Positions 17,420 to 28,731 of a stretch of DNA of 64,000 bases are shown piece by piece. Source of the DNA: Bradyrhizobium sp. 190 (GTDB taxonomy: Bacteria > Pseudomonadota > Alphaproteobacteria > Rhizobiales > Xanthobacteraceae); contig NZ_JADPJL010000029.1 in assembly GCF_023073415.1 (NCBI RefSeq), positions 43,957-107,956 of the forward strand, in the 5' to 3' direction. Each line of letters starts with the position of its first letter. The first letter of the stretch is position 1. The notes below the pieces were generated by a model, which worked only from the letters and a program-made list of their open reading frames with translations, was not told where the DNA came from and searched no databases. A program made the translations under genes and the position numbers.

Positions 17420-18133
17420 ATGGACAGTCTCATCGAACCCTCTTCACTGACCGGCGTCGGGCCGGACACCATTTCCATCTCCAACGTCAACCTCTCGCTC
17501 GGCTCAGGCGCTGCACGCGTTCATATCCTGAAAGATATCAGCCTTCGTGTGGCGTCGGGCGAGGCGATCGGCCTGATCGGACCTTCCGGCTCCGGCAAAT
17601 CGACCTTGCTGATGGTGATGGCGGGGCTGGAGCGTCCCGACAGCGGAGAGGTGGTGGTCAACGGCACGCCGTTCAATGCCCTCGACGAGGATGCGCTGGC
17701 GCGCTTCCGCGGCCGCCAGGTCGGCATCGTGTTCCAGTCGTTTCATCTGATCCCGACCATGACGGCGCTGGAAAACGTCGCGGTGCCGCTGGAGCTCGCC
17801 GGTAATCCCGACGCGGCGGAGCGGGCGGCGCAGGAGCTGACGTCCGTCGGGCTTGGCGATCGCCTGCACCATTATCCGACGCAATTGTCCGGCGGTGAGC
17901 AGCAGCGCGTGGCGCTTGCCCGCGCGCTGGCGCCCGATCCCGCGATTCTTGTCGCGGATGAGCCGACCGGCAATCTCGACGAAGCCACCGGCAAGCAGAT
18001 CGTCGATCTCCTGTTCACCAAACACAGCGAGCGCGGCATGACGCTGGTGCTGGTAACGCACGATACCTCACTCGCGCAGCGCTGCGACCGCGTGGTGCGG
18101 CTGCGCTCCGGCCGGATCGACGGACATTCATGA
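17420..18133 (+). CDS. ABC transporter ATP-binding protein (LolD/YbbA type)
   Basis: This is the ATPase of a MacB/LolCDE-like extrusion system. The 237-residue protein has Walker A GPSGSGKS (residues 54-61), the Q-loop in VFQSFHLIP, signature LSGGEQQRVALARAL and Walker B ILVADEPTGNLD, with the D-loop NLD and switch histidine in VTHD. These are the classical LolD/YbbA/FtsE-group motifs. Its stop overlaps the permease start (ATGA at 18130-18133), so the two are translationally coupled. The ATG at 17420 was preferred to one 63 bp upstream that would overlap the divergent esterase start. Substrate unknown; the YbbA arrangement argues against LolD itself. Confidence 0.92.
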   Translation: MDSLIEPSSLTGVGPDTISISNVNLSLGSGAARVHILKDISLRVASGEAIGLIGPSGSGKSTLLMVMAGLERPDSGEVVVNGTPFNALDEDALARFRGRQVGIVFQSFHLIPTMTALENVAVPLELAGNPDAAERAAQELTSVGLGDRLHHYPTQLSGGEQQRVALARALAPDPAILVADEPTGNLDEATGKQIVDLLFTKHSERGMTLVLVTHDTSLAQRCDRVVRLRSGRIDGHS

Positions 18134-20712
18134 CCGCCGTTTCCGAACCCGTTTACCGAAGCCGCGCATCGTCCCTTGCCGTGCGCTACGCGCTTCGCGA
18201 ACTGCGCAGCGGCTTGCGCGGCTTTTACGTCTTCATCGCCTGTATCGCGCTCGGCGTGATGGCGATTGCCGGCGTCGGCTCGGTCGCGGCAAGCCTCAGC
18301 GAAGGTTTGACGCGCGAGGGCCGCACGTTGCTCGGCGGCGACGTTGCTTTCTCGCTGATCCAGCGCGAAGCCAAGCCGGAGGAAATCGCCTTCCTGCGCG
18401 CGCGCGGCCAGGTTTCGGTGGCGGCCGCACTCCGTGTCATGGCGCGAAGCAGCGACGGCCGGCTGGCGCTGGTCGAACTCAAGGCCGTGGACGGCAACTA
18501 CCCGATGCTCGGGGAGGTAACGCTCGATCCCAAAATGCCGATGGCGGATCTGCTGGCCGAGCGCCAAGATCCATCTGGCACCGCGTTCGGCGCGGCGGTC
18601 GATTCCACGCTGCTGGCGCGGCTCGATCTCAACCTTGGCGACCGCATCACAATCGGCAACGCCACGTTCCAGATCCGCAGCACGGTCACGGCCGAACCGG
18701 ACAAGCTCGCCGGCAATGTCGGGTTGGGCCCACGCGTTCTGGTCAGCGAGCAGAGCCTGCGTGCCACCGGATTGCTGCAGCCCGGCAGCCTGGTGCGCTG
18801 GATCTACCGGGTGAAGCTGCCGGCCAATAGCACCGACGATCGCGCCGCGACGCAGTTGATCGACAGCGCACGGAGCGCCCTGCCCGAGGCCGGCTGGTGG
18901 ATCCGCAGCAGCAGCAACGCCTCGCCGCAACTCGAGCGCACCATCAACCGCTTCACCCAGTTCCTGACGCTGGTCGGCCTCGCCGCGCTTCTGGTCGGTG
19001 GCGTCGGCGTCGCCAATGCGGTCAAGAGCCATGTCGATCGCCGTCGCGACGTCATCGCCTCGTTCAAGGCGCTGGGTGCTACCGGGCGCGACGTCTTCAC
19101 GATTTATCTAACGCAAGTGATCCTGCTCGCCGCGGTGGGCTCGGTGATCGGGCTCGCCGCCGGTGCGGCTTTGCCGTTTGTCATCGTCGGCGTGTTCGGC
19201 AAGCTGCTGCCGCTGCCGGTGATCCCTGCCCTGTACCTTGACGAACTGGCGTTGTCGTTCGTCTATGGCCTGCTCACCGCGCTTGCCTTCGGATTATGGC
19301 CGCTGGGGCGGGTACATGACGTGCCGGTTGCTGCGCTGTTTCGCGAGGAAGTCGCGCGCGAATGGCATCGCCCGCGCTGGAGCTATCTCGCGCTGATGGC
19401 CGTGGTGATCGCGCTCTTGGTCGCTGTGGCGATCGGGCTTGCCTATGACAAGCGGATCGCGCTGGTGTTCGTGATCTCTTCGGTTGCAGTGTTCGCGCTG
19501 CTGCGCGGCGTCGCGGCCGGCCTGATGGCGCTGGCACGCCGCATGCCACGATCCCGAATCACGATGCTCCGGCTGGCGATCGCCAACATCTACCGGCCCG
19601 GCGCACTGACGCCCTCGGTCGTGATGTCGCTCGGCCTCGGGCTCGCGGTGCTGGTCACCATCACCCAGATCGACGGCAATCTCCGCCGGCAATTCCTGGC
19701 GGCGTTACCTGAGAAAGCGCCCTCGTTCTACTTCATCGACATTCCGACCGCCGATGCCGACCGCTTTGGCGCCTTCCTCAAACAGGTCGCGCCGCAATCG
19801 ACGGTAGACGACGTGCCGATGCTGCGCGGACGCATCGTCGGCGCCCGCGGCGTCAAGGCCGACGAACTCAAGCCATCGCCGGATTCCGAGTGGGTGCTGC
19901 AAAGCGACCGCGGCCTGACCTACACAAACGAGGTCCCAAAGGGCTCGAAGGTGGTCGAGGGCGAATGGTGGAGCGCGGACTATAAGGGGCCGCCGCTGGT
20001 CTCGCTGGAGAAGAAGATCGCCGACGGCCTCAAGCTCAGAATAGGCGACGAGATCGTGGTCAACGTGCTCGGCCGCGACATTCCGGCCAAAATCAGCAAT
20101 TTGCGTAACGTCGACTGGCAGGGGCTCGGCATCAATTTCGTGCTGGTGTTCTCGCCCAACGCATTCAAGGGCGCGCCGCACAGCCATGTCGCGACCTTGT
20201 CCGAGGTCCATCCGGACCCGGCCGGCGACGCCCGGATCATCAAGCAGGTGGCGGACGCCTTCCCGATGGTGACCAGCGTCCGGGTCCGCGAGGCACTGGA
20301 AACCGTCGGCACCGTCATCACCAACCTCGTGCTCGCCATCCGCGGCGCCAGCGCGGTGACGTTGATCTCGGCGATCCTGGTGCTGGGCGGCGCGCTGGCC
20401 GCCGGCCACCGCCACCGCGTCTATGACGCGGTGATCCTGAAGACGCTGGGTGCAACCCGGGCGCGACTGCTTGGCGCCTACGCGCTGGAGTACCTGATGA
20501 TCGGCCTTGCCACCGCGGTGTTCGGCGTGATCGCGGGTTCGATCGCGGCCTGGCTGATCGTGACCCGGCTGATGACGCTCAGTTTCATCTGGCAGGCCGG
20601 CAGCGCCACAGGCGTGGTCGCCGCCGCCCTGATCGTCACGGTGGGGCTCGGCCTCGCCGGGACGTTGCTGGCGCTGAACCAGAAGCCGGCCAGCGTGCTG
20701 CGGAATTTGTGA
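18130..20712 (+). CDS. FtsX-like ABC permease (YbbP type)
   Basis: This 860-residue permease partners the preceding ATPase. A hydrophobic helix lies near residues 38-62, followed by a large periplasmic domain and a cluster of helices at about 275-420. Further helices around 430-470, a second periplasmic domain and three C-terminal helices (about 735-850) complete it. The two FtsX-type domains and the length match YbbP rather than LolC/LolE, which are about half as long. YbbAP-type transporters are thought to handle lipophilic molecules, and the divergent TesA-like esterase supports that reading. Function in this organism is inferred. Confidence 0.9.
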   Translation: MTAVSEPVYRSRASSLAVRYALRELRSGLRGFYVFIACIALGVMAIAGVGSVAASLSEGLTREGRTLLGGDVAFSLIQREAKPEEIAFLRARGQVSVAAALRVMARSSDGRLALVELKAVDGNYPMLGEVTLDPKMPMADLLAERQDPSGTAFGAAVDSTLLARLDLNLGDRITIGNATFQIRSTVTAEPDKLAGNVGLGPRVLVSEQSLRATGLLQPGSLVRWIYRVKLPANSTDDRAATQLIDSARSALPEAGWWIRSSSNASPQLERTINRFTQFLTLVGLAALLVGGVGVANAVKSHVDRRRDVIASFKALGATGRDVFTIYLTQVILLAAVGSVIGLAAGAALPFVIVGVFGKLLPLPVIPALYLDELALSFVYGLLTALAFGLWPLGRVHDVPVAALFREEVAREWHRPRWSYLALMAVVIALLVAVAIGLAYDKRIALVFVISSVAVFALLRGVAAGLMALARRMPRSRITMLRLAIANIYRPGALTPSVVMSLGLGLAVLVTITQIDGNLRRQFLAALPEKAPSFYFIDIPTADADRFGAFLKQVAPQSTVDDVPMLRGRIVGARGVKADELKPSPDSEWVLQSDRGLTYTNEVPKGSKVVEGEWWSADYKGPPLVSLEKKIADGLKLRIGDEIVVNVLGRDIPAKISNLRNVDWQGLGINFVLVFSPNAFKGAPHSHVATLSEVHPDPAGDARIIKQVADAFPMVTSVRVREALETVGTVITNLVLAIRGASAVTLISAILVLGGALAAGHRHRVYDAVILKTLGATRARLLGAYALEYLMIGLATAVFGVIAGSIAAWLIVTRLMTLSFIWQAGSATGVVAAALIVTVGLGLAGTLLALNQKPASVLRNL

Positions 20713-20954
20713 CAATTTGTAGCGGCGGAAAGGCCGGGTTAACGCTGCTTTTGCTCGGGAATGACGGCAGAAGCGACATTCAGCCGCGCGTGGAAGCTTG
20801 CGTCTAATGTGTTAGTTTCCCACATACCAGCCAAGTTCAGTGGCCGGGTTCAAGACGTAAAATTAACGTCGGCAGATCGGGACATCTGAGATAGAAATCT
20901 AACCGGCGCCGCAAACCCCTTGCGCTCCGCCGGGCAACCAACGGGAATTCGACC

Positions 20955-21746
20955 ATGTCGGACCTAGACCGTAACTACGTATCTCCTTTCGGCCGGGCCG
21001 CCGGGCGCGTTGATGCCGCGACCGTCGATGCCGGTCTGCGCGCCTACATGCTGCGCATCTACAACTACATGAGCATCGGCCTGGCCATCACCGGCCTTGC
21101 GGCGCTCGGCGTCTACATGGCCGCGGTGACCACCGACCAGGCCGGCGCCGCCGCCAAGTTCGGCAACGCCTTCCTGACGCCGTTCGGCTACGCGATGTAT
21201 GTCAGCCCCCTGAAGTGGCTGTTCATTCTCGCGCCGCTGGCCATGGTGTTTGCGATCTCGTTCGGCATCAACCGGCTGCGGCCCGCGACAGCACAATTGC
21301 TGTTCTGGGCGTTCGCGGCGCTGATGGGCATTTCGCTGTCGTCGATCTTCCTGGTGTACACGCACACCTCGATCGTGCGGGTGTTTTTCATCACCGCGGC
21401 GACCTTCGGCGCGCTGAGCCTCTACGGCTACACCACCAAGCGTGACATGAGCGGCATGGGTTCGTTCCTGTTCATGGGCCTGATCGGCGTCATCATCGCG
21501 AGCCTGGTCAATCTGTTCCTGGCAAGCTCGATGTTGCAGTTCATCGTCTCGGTGGTCGGCGTGCTGGTGTTCGCGGGCCTCACCGCCTGGGATACCCAGC
21601 GGCTGAAGAACGACTACATCTACGGCTACGCCTCTGAGGGTGGTGAGATTGCGGAGAAGGCGGCGATTACCGGTGCGCTGTCGCTCTACCTGAACTTCAT
21701 CAACCTGTTCACGCTGCTGTTGCAGCTACTCGGCCAGCGCGAATAG
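20955..21746 (+). CDS. Bax inhibitor-1/YccA family membrane protein
   Basis: This 263-residue protein has seven hydrophobic segments from about residue 38 to the end and belongs to the Bax inhibitor-1 (TMBIM/YccA) family. Bacterial members such as BsYetJ conduct calcium in a pH-dependent way, and E. coli YccA modulates FtsH. Family marks are the acidic C-terminal region AWDTQRLKNDY and the final hydrophobic helix ending LLLQLLGQRE. The cytoplasmic N-terminus (about 1-30) is short. It has no operon partner and ends just before a clear terminator. The start ATG at 20955 follows a weak GGGA. Confidence 0.93.
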   Translation: MSDLDRNYVSPFGRAAGRVDAATVDAGLRAYMLRIYNYMSIGLAITGLAALGVYMAAVTTDQAGAAAKFGNAFLTPFGYAMYVSPLKWLFILAPLAMVFAISFGINRLRPATAQLLFWAFAALMGISLSSIFLVYTHTSIVRVFFITAATFGALSLYGYTTKRDMSGMGSFLFMGLIGVIIASLVNLFLASSMLQFIVSVVGVLVFAGLTAWDTQRLKNDYIYGYASEGGEIAEKAAITGALSLYLNFINLFTLLLQLLGQRE

Positions 21747-21773
21747 GGCGCTTACCGGCCAGGTATGAGTTGA

Positions 21774-21806
21774 AGCCCCGGCCTCGCGGCCGGGGCTTTT
21801 CTTTTG
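21774..21806 (+). terminator. Rho-independent terminator after the BI-1 gene
   Basis: AAGCCCCGGCC (21774-21784), loop TCGC and GGCCGGGGCTT (21789-21799) form an 11-bp GC-rich stem followed by TTCTTTT. It stands 28 bp after the stop codon. Confidence 0.88.
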
Positions 21807-21810
21807 GCGC

Positions 21811-21960
21811 TTCCCTCTCCCCTTGTGGGAGAGGGTGGATCGAATGAGCGGAAGCTCATTCGAGACGGGTGAGGGGTTCTCTCCGCGGATAGAGACCCCT
21901 CATCCGGCTCGCCGCCGCTTCGCGTCAGCGATCCACCTTCTCCCACAAGGGGAGAAGGAA
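21811..21960. repeat. Palindromic repeat, family C copy 1 (CTCCCCTTGTGGGAG)
   Basis: The left arm has CCCTCTCCCCTTGTGGGAGA followed by GGGTGGATCG. The right arm has CACCTTCTCCCACAAGGGGA and then GAAGG. The middle carries GAGGGGTTCTC and its partner. Other copies lie at 33334 and 49284. Confidence 0.9.
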
Positions 21961-22010
21961 GAAACCTCGAACCCGCTTCCCTTCTGCGCAAAAAAATCTA
22001 ATCTTGTCCC

Positions 22011-22541
22011 ATGTCCGTTCCCGAAATTCGCTCCGCCGCAGAGGCCGACCTCCCCACCATCACCGAAATCTACGAGCACGCGGTGCGCTACGGCACCGCG
22101 ACGTTCGAGCTGATTCCGCCCGATCTCGCCGAGATGACCCGGCGATTCAGGGTGCTGATGGATGGCGGCTTCCCCTATTTCGTTGCCGAGGTTGAAGGCC
22201 GCGTGATCGGCTACGCCTATGCGGGGCCCTATCGGCCGCGGCCGGCGTATCGTTTCACGGTGGAGAATTCCATCTACCTGCAACCCTCGACCCACCGCCG
22301 CGGCATCGGCCTGCAATTGTTGCAGCGGCTGATCCCGGAATGCGAGGCGCGCGGCTTCCGGCAGATGATCGCCGTGATCGGCGATTCCGCCAATGCCGGC
22401 TCGATCGGCCTTCACACCAAATGCGGTTTCCAGATGATCGGGACGCACGCCAATGTCGGCCTCAAATTCGGCCGCTGGCTCGACACCGTGATGATGCAGC
22501 GCGCGCTCGGTGAAGGCGGGTCGACGGTGCCGAAGGTTTGA
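22011..22541 (+). CDS. GNAT-family N-acetyltransferase (phosphinothricin/methionine-sulfone acetyltransferase-like)
   Basis: This 176-residue protein is a single-domain GCN5-related acetyltransferase that uses acetyl-CoA. The N-terminal block AEADLPTITEIYEHAV followed by GTATFE is characteristic of the Pat/MddA subgroup, which acetylates phosphinothricin, methionine sulfone or similar amino-acid analogues. The acetyl-CoA loop reads RRGIGLQLLQRLI. The C-terminal block ends GFQMIGTHANVGLKFGRW, also typical of that subgroup. True substrate unknown. It is a lone gene framed by palindromic repeats on both sides. No clear ribosome-binding site precedes the ATG at 22011. Confidence 0.88.
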   Translation: MSVPEIRSAAEADLPTITEIYEHAVRYGTATFELIPPDLAEMTRRFRVLMDGGFPYFVAEVEGRVIGYAYAGPYRPRPAYRFTVENSIYLQPSTHRRGIGLQLLQRLIPECEARGFRQMIAVIGDSANAGSIGLHTKCGFQMIGTHANVGLKFGRWLDTVMMQRALGEGGSTVPKV

Positions 22542-22552
22542 AGGTCAGGCTC

Positions 22553-22640
22553 GTAGCCCGGATGGAGCGCAGCGCAATCCGGGAGGACTGCATCCGCTTG
22601 CGAGACCGTCCCGGATTGCGCTGCGCTCCATCCGGGCTAC
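22553..22640. repeat. Palindromic repeat, family B copy 2
   Basis: GTAGCCCGGATGGAGCGCAG with GCAATCCGGG, and the inverse CCCGGATTGCGC through CTCCATCCGGGCTAC. It separates the convergent GNAT and DUF2794 genes and could act as a bidirectional mRNA end structure. Confidence 0.9.
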
Positions 22641-22647
22641 GAACCGC

Positions 22648-23019
22648 TTAAACCACCGCCAGCTTGCGATCGATCACCAGCAGCACGCGTTCGAGTTCGT
22701 GGCCGCGGCGCAGGATCAGACCGGTCGCCGAGATCACGCTGTACATGCCCTGCTTGCGCGCGAGCCGCGGATCTTTCTCGATGCGATAGATCGGAACCTC
22801 GGAGGCGCGGCGGAATACCGAAAACACCGCGCGGTCTTTCAGGAAGTCGATGGCGTAGTCGCGCCATTCGCCATCGGCGACCATGCGCCCATACAGATTG
22901 AGGATACGGTTGAGTTCGAGACGATTGAACGTGACACGATTCGGCGGGGGGATTGCAGTGGCGGTGCGCGCCACTGCGCGGCTCTCGCTTGGATCGGTGT
23001 CCTCCGATATCGAGCTCAT
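22648..23019 (-). CDS. DUF2794 domain-containing protein
   Basis: With the ATG at 23019 this is a 123-residue soluble protein of the DUF2794 family, found in alphaproteobacteria and of unknown function. The conserved core NRLELNRILNLYGRMVADGE and WRDYAIDFLKDRAVFSVFRR is visible at about residues 30-70, followed by PIYRIEKDPRL. The N-terminal 25 residues are Ser/Thr/Ala-rich and probably disordered. A longer frame reaches to 23130 but its extra residues look non-coding, so the shorter start was chosen. It stands alone between two repeats. Confidence 0.82.
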   Translation of the reverse strand: MSSISEDTDPSESRAVARTATAIPPPNRVTFNRLELNRILNLYGRMVADGEWRDYAIDFLKDRAVFSVFRRASEVPIYRIEKDPRLARKQGMYSVISATGLILRRGHELERVLLVIDRKLAVV

Positions 23020-23212
23020 GGAGCGCCTCCTATCATGCATTCTACATGATTGCGCTAACCGCGGGACCCTGCAAGGGGGCTGTAAACATGAGGGAAACCG
23101 CGCGGAACCACCCGGCATCGCGGAAAACATCGATTCACGGGATCGTTAGCGGAATCTTATTGCTGCCCCACTTCCGCCAACCGCCCGCCCCGCTAGGTTG
23201 CGAGAAGATAAT

Positions 23213-23340
23213 CCTGCGTTGGCCCGGTCCTTTCGGTTCCGGATTCCTCAGCCCCCAGCCCCCCGGGGCCGTCGGGATCGGGCCTGTTCGCAGAGGGAGT
23301 TAATCCCGATACTGGGCCAACGAAAGTTGGTCCTTTTTCG
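23213..23340 (+). ncRNA. Candidate structured small RNA with intrinsic terminator
   Basis: A 488-bp gap between two minus-strand genes contains a strongly structured plus-strand stretch. CGTTGGCCCGGT (23217-23228) pairs with ACTGGGCCAACG (23311-23322) over 12 bp with one G-U. Inside, GGATTCCTC (23241-23249) can pair with GAGG (23293-23296) and AATCC (23302-23306), and CAGCCC with GGGCCTG, giving a rod. The 3' end forms a terminator hairpin that reuses the closing-stem bases. A GATAAT lies about 7 bp before the first stem. The rod shape recalls 6S RNA, but I cannot confirm a class; the SRP RNA signature is absent. No promoter -35 is convincing. Confidence 0.5.
23314..23340 (+). terminator. Rho-independent terminator of the candidate small RNA
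   Basis: GGGCCAAC (23314-23321), tetraloop GAAA-type, and GTTGGTCC (23326-23333) form an 8-bp stem with one G-U, followed by TTTTTCG. It overlaps the 3' strand of the long closing stem, so the two folds exclude each other. Confidence 0.7.
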
Positions 23341-23400
23341 TTTGTGGGGCCGGTTCCAACATCAGCCGCGGTTCCAGGCCGTGAAACGCAAGCAGCGCAC

Positions 23401-23486
23401 GTAGCCTGGATGGAGCGAAGCGAAATCCGGGAATCACGCGGGCGGAGAAAGCTATCCCGGATTGCGCTTCGCTCCATCCGGGCTAC
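23401..23486. repeat. Palindromic repeat, family B copy 3
   Basis: GTAGCCTGGATGGAGCGAAG with CGAAATCCGGG, and an inverse arm ending CGCTCCATCCGGGCTAC. It lies between the candidate small RNA and the DUF1223 gene. Confidence 0.88.
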
Positions 23487-23507
23487 ACGAGCAAGCGCCA
23501 GTGCTAA

Positions 23508-24269
23508 TCAGCGCAGCGCGGTGTAGGCGGCGCCGAGCATCGGACCCGGCTTGTCGCGACTGCCGTCCTGGACATAGACGACCGCGGCATCGACGCCATC
23601 GCGGGAAATATTTTCAAGCGGCACGGTCCAGCTTTCCGGACTGCCGTTCCAGTCGCCGACCTTCACGAGGTTGCGCACGACGTTGTAGTAGGTGACTTCC
23701 TGGCCGCGATTCTCGCCGCGCCCGATCATGATCGGTATGGCCTTCGAGATCGAACAGATCCAGACTTCGCCACGCGCCACGGTTGGCACCTTGCTGGCGG
23801 CCACCGAGACATTGAGCAATTTGCCGGACAAGCTCATCGTCACCGGCACCGACATCACGCCATCGGCCTTGCCTGTATTTTTGATCGCGCCCTCGATGCT
23901 GGCGCGATCGCTGCCGATCACTTGCGTCGAACCATTGACGATCATCTGCGGCGTATAGAGATTACGATCGCCGCGTGCCTGCGAATAGGCTTTCTGGCGC
24001 GCGCTGAATCGCTTGTCCGCCAGCGTGTCCTTCCAGCCGAGATAATCCCAATAGTCGATCGGCAGGCTCAGCGCGATCACGGACGGATCCTTGGCGAGTT
24101 CGCCGATGATCTGGTCGGCCGGCGGGCATGACGAGCAGCCTTGCGAGGTAAACAATTCAACCACCGCGCGAGGTTCAGCATGGGCTGGGCGGATGACGGC
24201 GATGATTGCGCAAACGCCGAGCGCACCGGACCATCGCGAAATACAACTGTAGGCCATCATCGCTGTCAT
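23508..24269 (-). CDS. Exported DUF1223 (thioredoxin-fold) protein
   Basis: This 253-residue protein belongs to the DUF1223 family, which has a thioredoxin-like fold and unknown function. An N-terminal signal peptide covers about residues 1-31 and ends in AHA-E. The early block VELFTSQGCSSCPPAD carries the CSSC pair (C45, C48), and LSLPIDYWDYLGWKDTLA is the conserved family stretch. TPQMIVNGSTQVIGSD is the cis-Pro-like thioredoxin segment. It is probably periplasmic, and the CxxC suggests a redox role, which is inferred. It is a single gene on the minus strand ahead of acnA. Confidence 0.87.
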   Translation of the reverse strand: MTAMMAYSCISRWSGALGVCAIIAVIRPAHAEPRAVVELFTSQGCSSCPPADQIIGELAKDPSVIALSLPIDYWDYLGWKDTLADKRFSARQKAYSQARGDRNLYTPQMIVNGSTQVIGSDRASIEGAIKNTGKADGVMSVPVTMSLSGKLLNVSVAASKVPTVARGEVWICSISKAIPIMIGRGENRGQEVTYYNVVRNLVKVGDWNGSPESWTVPLENISRDGVDAAVVYVQDGSRDKPGPMLGAAYTALR

Positions 24270-24327
24270 TGTGCGAACCGGTGGTAGCGTCTTCCATCCG
24301 TATTTTTACGGGGCATGATCTGATCCC

Positions 24328-24375
24328 AAAAAAGCGCACCCCAGACGCGCGAAAGCGGCCCTTTCATTAGGCCGC
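24328..24375 (-). terminator. Candidate terminator region downstream of acnA
   Basis: On the minus strand after acnA, GCGGCC and GGCCGC (24355-24375) form a short hairpin. A second one, GCGCGTC-TGG-GGTGCGC (24334-24350), is followed by six T. A perfect CTCACTTCGAAGTGAG palindrome (24393-24408) lies just before them. The second hairpin has two wobble pairs, so the call is moderate. Confidence 0.45.
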
Positions 24376-24428
24376 CTTCTTCTTGCTCGCTACTCACTTC
24401 GAAGTGAGGCACTGATCACAAATCCGCG

Positions 24429-27149
<2,721 letters not shown>

Positions 27150-27373
27150 GTCAGGAAATCCCAAATTCTAGTTATACCCGGCAAGGGTATTTAAACACCG
27201 TCGGCGTAAGGCTGGCTCTTGGCTTGCAGCCGCCGATTGTGTGCTGCATCAAGTTCCGGGCTTATAGAATCTTTCTAGAAGCGCCGCCACACCGACAAAC
27301 GTGCTGCAGCAATGCGGTACCCACAAATTCTGACGCGGTACCCATCAATTTCAGAGGGCTGTGACGAAGCAAA

Positions 27374-27976
27374 ATGCGGCTCTCGGGACGCCAAATCGAC
27401 TGTATCAGGGGCGGCCGCGGCGTGTTCTCCGGCCTCGATTTCGAAGCCTCATCGGGTGAGGTGCTGGCCGTGGTCGGTCCGAACGGCTCCGGCAAGACCT
27501 CGCTGTTGCGCCTGATCGCGGGCCTCCTGGTGCCGGCAGGCGGGTCGGTCGACCTGGAAGGCGGCGAGGCCGAGCTGACCTTGCCGGAGCAGTCCCACTA
27601 TCTCGGCCATCGCGATGCACTGAAGCCTGCGCTGAGCGTGCACGAGAACCTCGCATTCTGGCGCGATTTTCTGGGCGGCGCGGCCGGCGACCTCAGCCAA
27701 TGCCTCAAGGCCGTGGGGCTCACCCATGCCACCCGTCTGCCGGCGGCGTATCTCTCGGCCGGCCAGCGGCGGCGGCTTTCGATCGCCCGCCTGCTCGCGG
27801 TGCGGCGACCGGTCTGGCTCCTGGACGAGCCGACCTCGGCGCTCGATACCGCCGGACAGGACTTGTTCACCGGCATTATGCGCGACCACCTCGCAAGCGG
27901 CGGCATCATCATCGCCGCGACCCATGCTCCGCTCGGGATCGACGCGAGGGAACTGCGGATGGGGACCTCCGCATGA
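27374..27976 (+). CDS. ccmA: Heme exporter ATP-binding protein CcmA
   Basis: CcmA is the ATPase of the CcmABCD complex, which releases heme-loaded CcmE for cytochrome c maturation (system I). The 200-residue protein has Walker A GPNGSGKT (35-42), a signature region LSAGQRRRLSIARL and Walker B VWLLDEPTSALD. The short length and SAGQRRR signature are characteristic of CcmA. It opens a ccmABCDG operon and overlaps ccmB by four bases (ATGA). In Bradyrhizobium this operon is known as cycVWZXY; ccmE, ccmF and ccmH are expected elsewhere. Confidence 0.95.
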   Translation: MRLSGRQIDCIRGGRGVFSGLDFEASSGEVLAVVGPNGSGKTSLLRLIAGLLVPAGGSVDLEGGEAELTLPEQSHYLGHRDALKPALSVHENLAFWRDFLGGAAGDLSQCLKAVGLTHATRLPAAYLSAGQRRRLSIARLLAVRRPVWLLDEPTSALDTAGQDLFTGIMRDHLASGGIIIAATHAPLGIDARELRMGTSA

Positions 27977-28641
27977 CCGCCCTCGCCGCACTGATTCGAC
28001 GGGATATCCGAATCGCCCTTCGCGTGGGTGGCGGCGCGCTGATCGGCGTGCTGTTTTTCCTCACGGTCACGGTGCTGATGCCGTTCGCGATCGGGCCGGA
28101 TCTGGCGCTCTTGACGCGGCTCGGACCGGCGATCCTCTGGCTCGGCGCGCTGCTGGCGAGCCTGCTCACCCTCGACCGCCTGTTCACGGCCGACCATGAG
28201 GACGGCTCGCTCGACCTGATCGTGATGGGCCGGGCGCCGCTGGAACTGGCCTGTGCCGCGAAAGCGCTGGCGCACTGGCTCGCGGCCGGACTGCCGCTGA
28301 TCGCGGCAACGCCCGTGCTCGGTCTGATGCTCAATCTCGACGCCACGGCGACCTCGGCGGTGGCGCTGACGCTGCTGGTGGGAACACCGGCGCTGACGTT
28401 TACGGGAATGATCGGCGCAGCGCTGGCCGTGACGCTGCACCGCGGCGGGTTGTTGCTGGCGGTGCTGGTGCTGCCGCTGTCGATCCCGGTGCTGATCTTC
28501 GGCGTCGCGGCGTCGCAGGCCGCCATTACGGGTCCCCTGTCATTTGGAACGCCGTTTTCGATCCTCTGCGCGATCTCGCTGGTCAGTTTCGTGATCGGGC
28601 CGTTTGCCGCCGCCGCCAGCCTGCGGCACGGTCTGGACTGA
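27973..28641 (+). CDS. ccmB: Heme exporter membrane protein CcmB
   Basis: CcmB is the first integral membrane subunit of the CcmABCD complex. The protein is 222 residues with six hydrophobic segments; family features include the short N-terminal LIRRDIRIALR and the LAHWLAAGLPLI stretch. A much longer in-frame reading exists inside ccmA, but the ATG at 27973 overlaps the ccmA stop as ATGA and gives the normal CcmB length, so it was chosen. It is followed by ccmC after a 90-bp gap. Confidence 0.94.
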   Translation: MTALAALIRRDIRIALRVGGGALIGVLFFLTVTVLMPFAIGPDLALLTRLGPAILWLGALLASLLTLDRLFTADHEDGSLDLIVMGRAPLELACAAKALAHWLAAGLPLIAATPVLGLMLNLDATATSAVALTLLVGTPALTFTGMIGAALAVTLHRGGLLLAVLVLPLSIPVLIFGVAASQAAITGPLSFGTPFSILCAISLVSFVIGPFAAAASLRHGLD

Positions 28642-28731
28642 GCGGTTTGACGCCGATCAACTCTCGCGGAGACCATGTGAAACAAACCAAGCCGCATTGC
28701 CTGCCCCGCCGCTGACGACTATCAGGATGCC

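Noticed and set aside
20820..20870. GGTTCAAG-like tRNA T-arm in the gap before the BI-1 gene
   Set aside because: No acceptor stem, anticodon arm or CCA-adjacent pairing could be built around it.
23241..23300. SRP (4.5S) RNA in the candidate small RNA
   Set aside because: The conserved SRP apical sequence (GGAAGCAGCC-type) is missing, although the rod shape is similar.
27700..27972. 91-codon N-terminal extension of ccmB
   Set aside because: It lies wholly inside ccmA. The ATG at 27973 overlaps the ccmA stop and gives the normal CcmB length.
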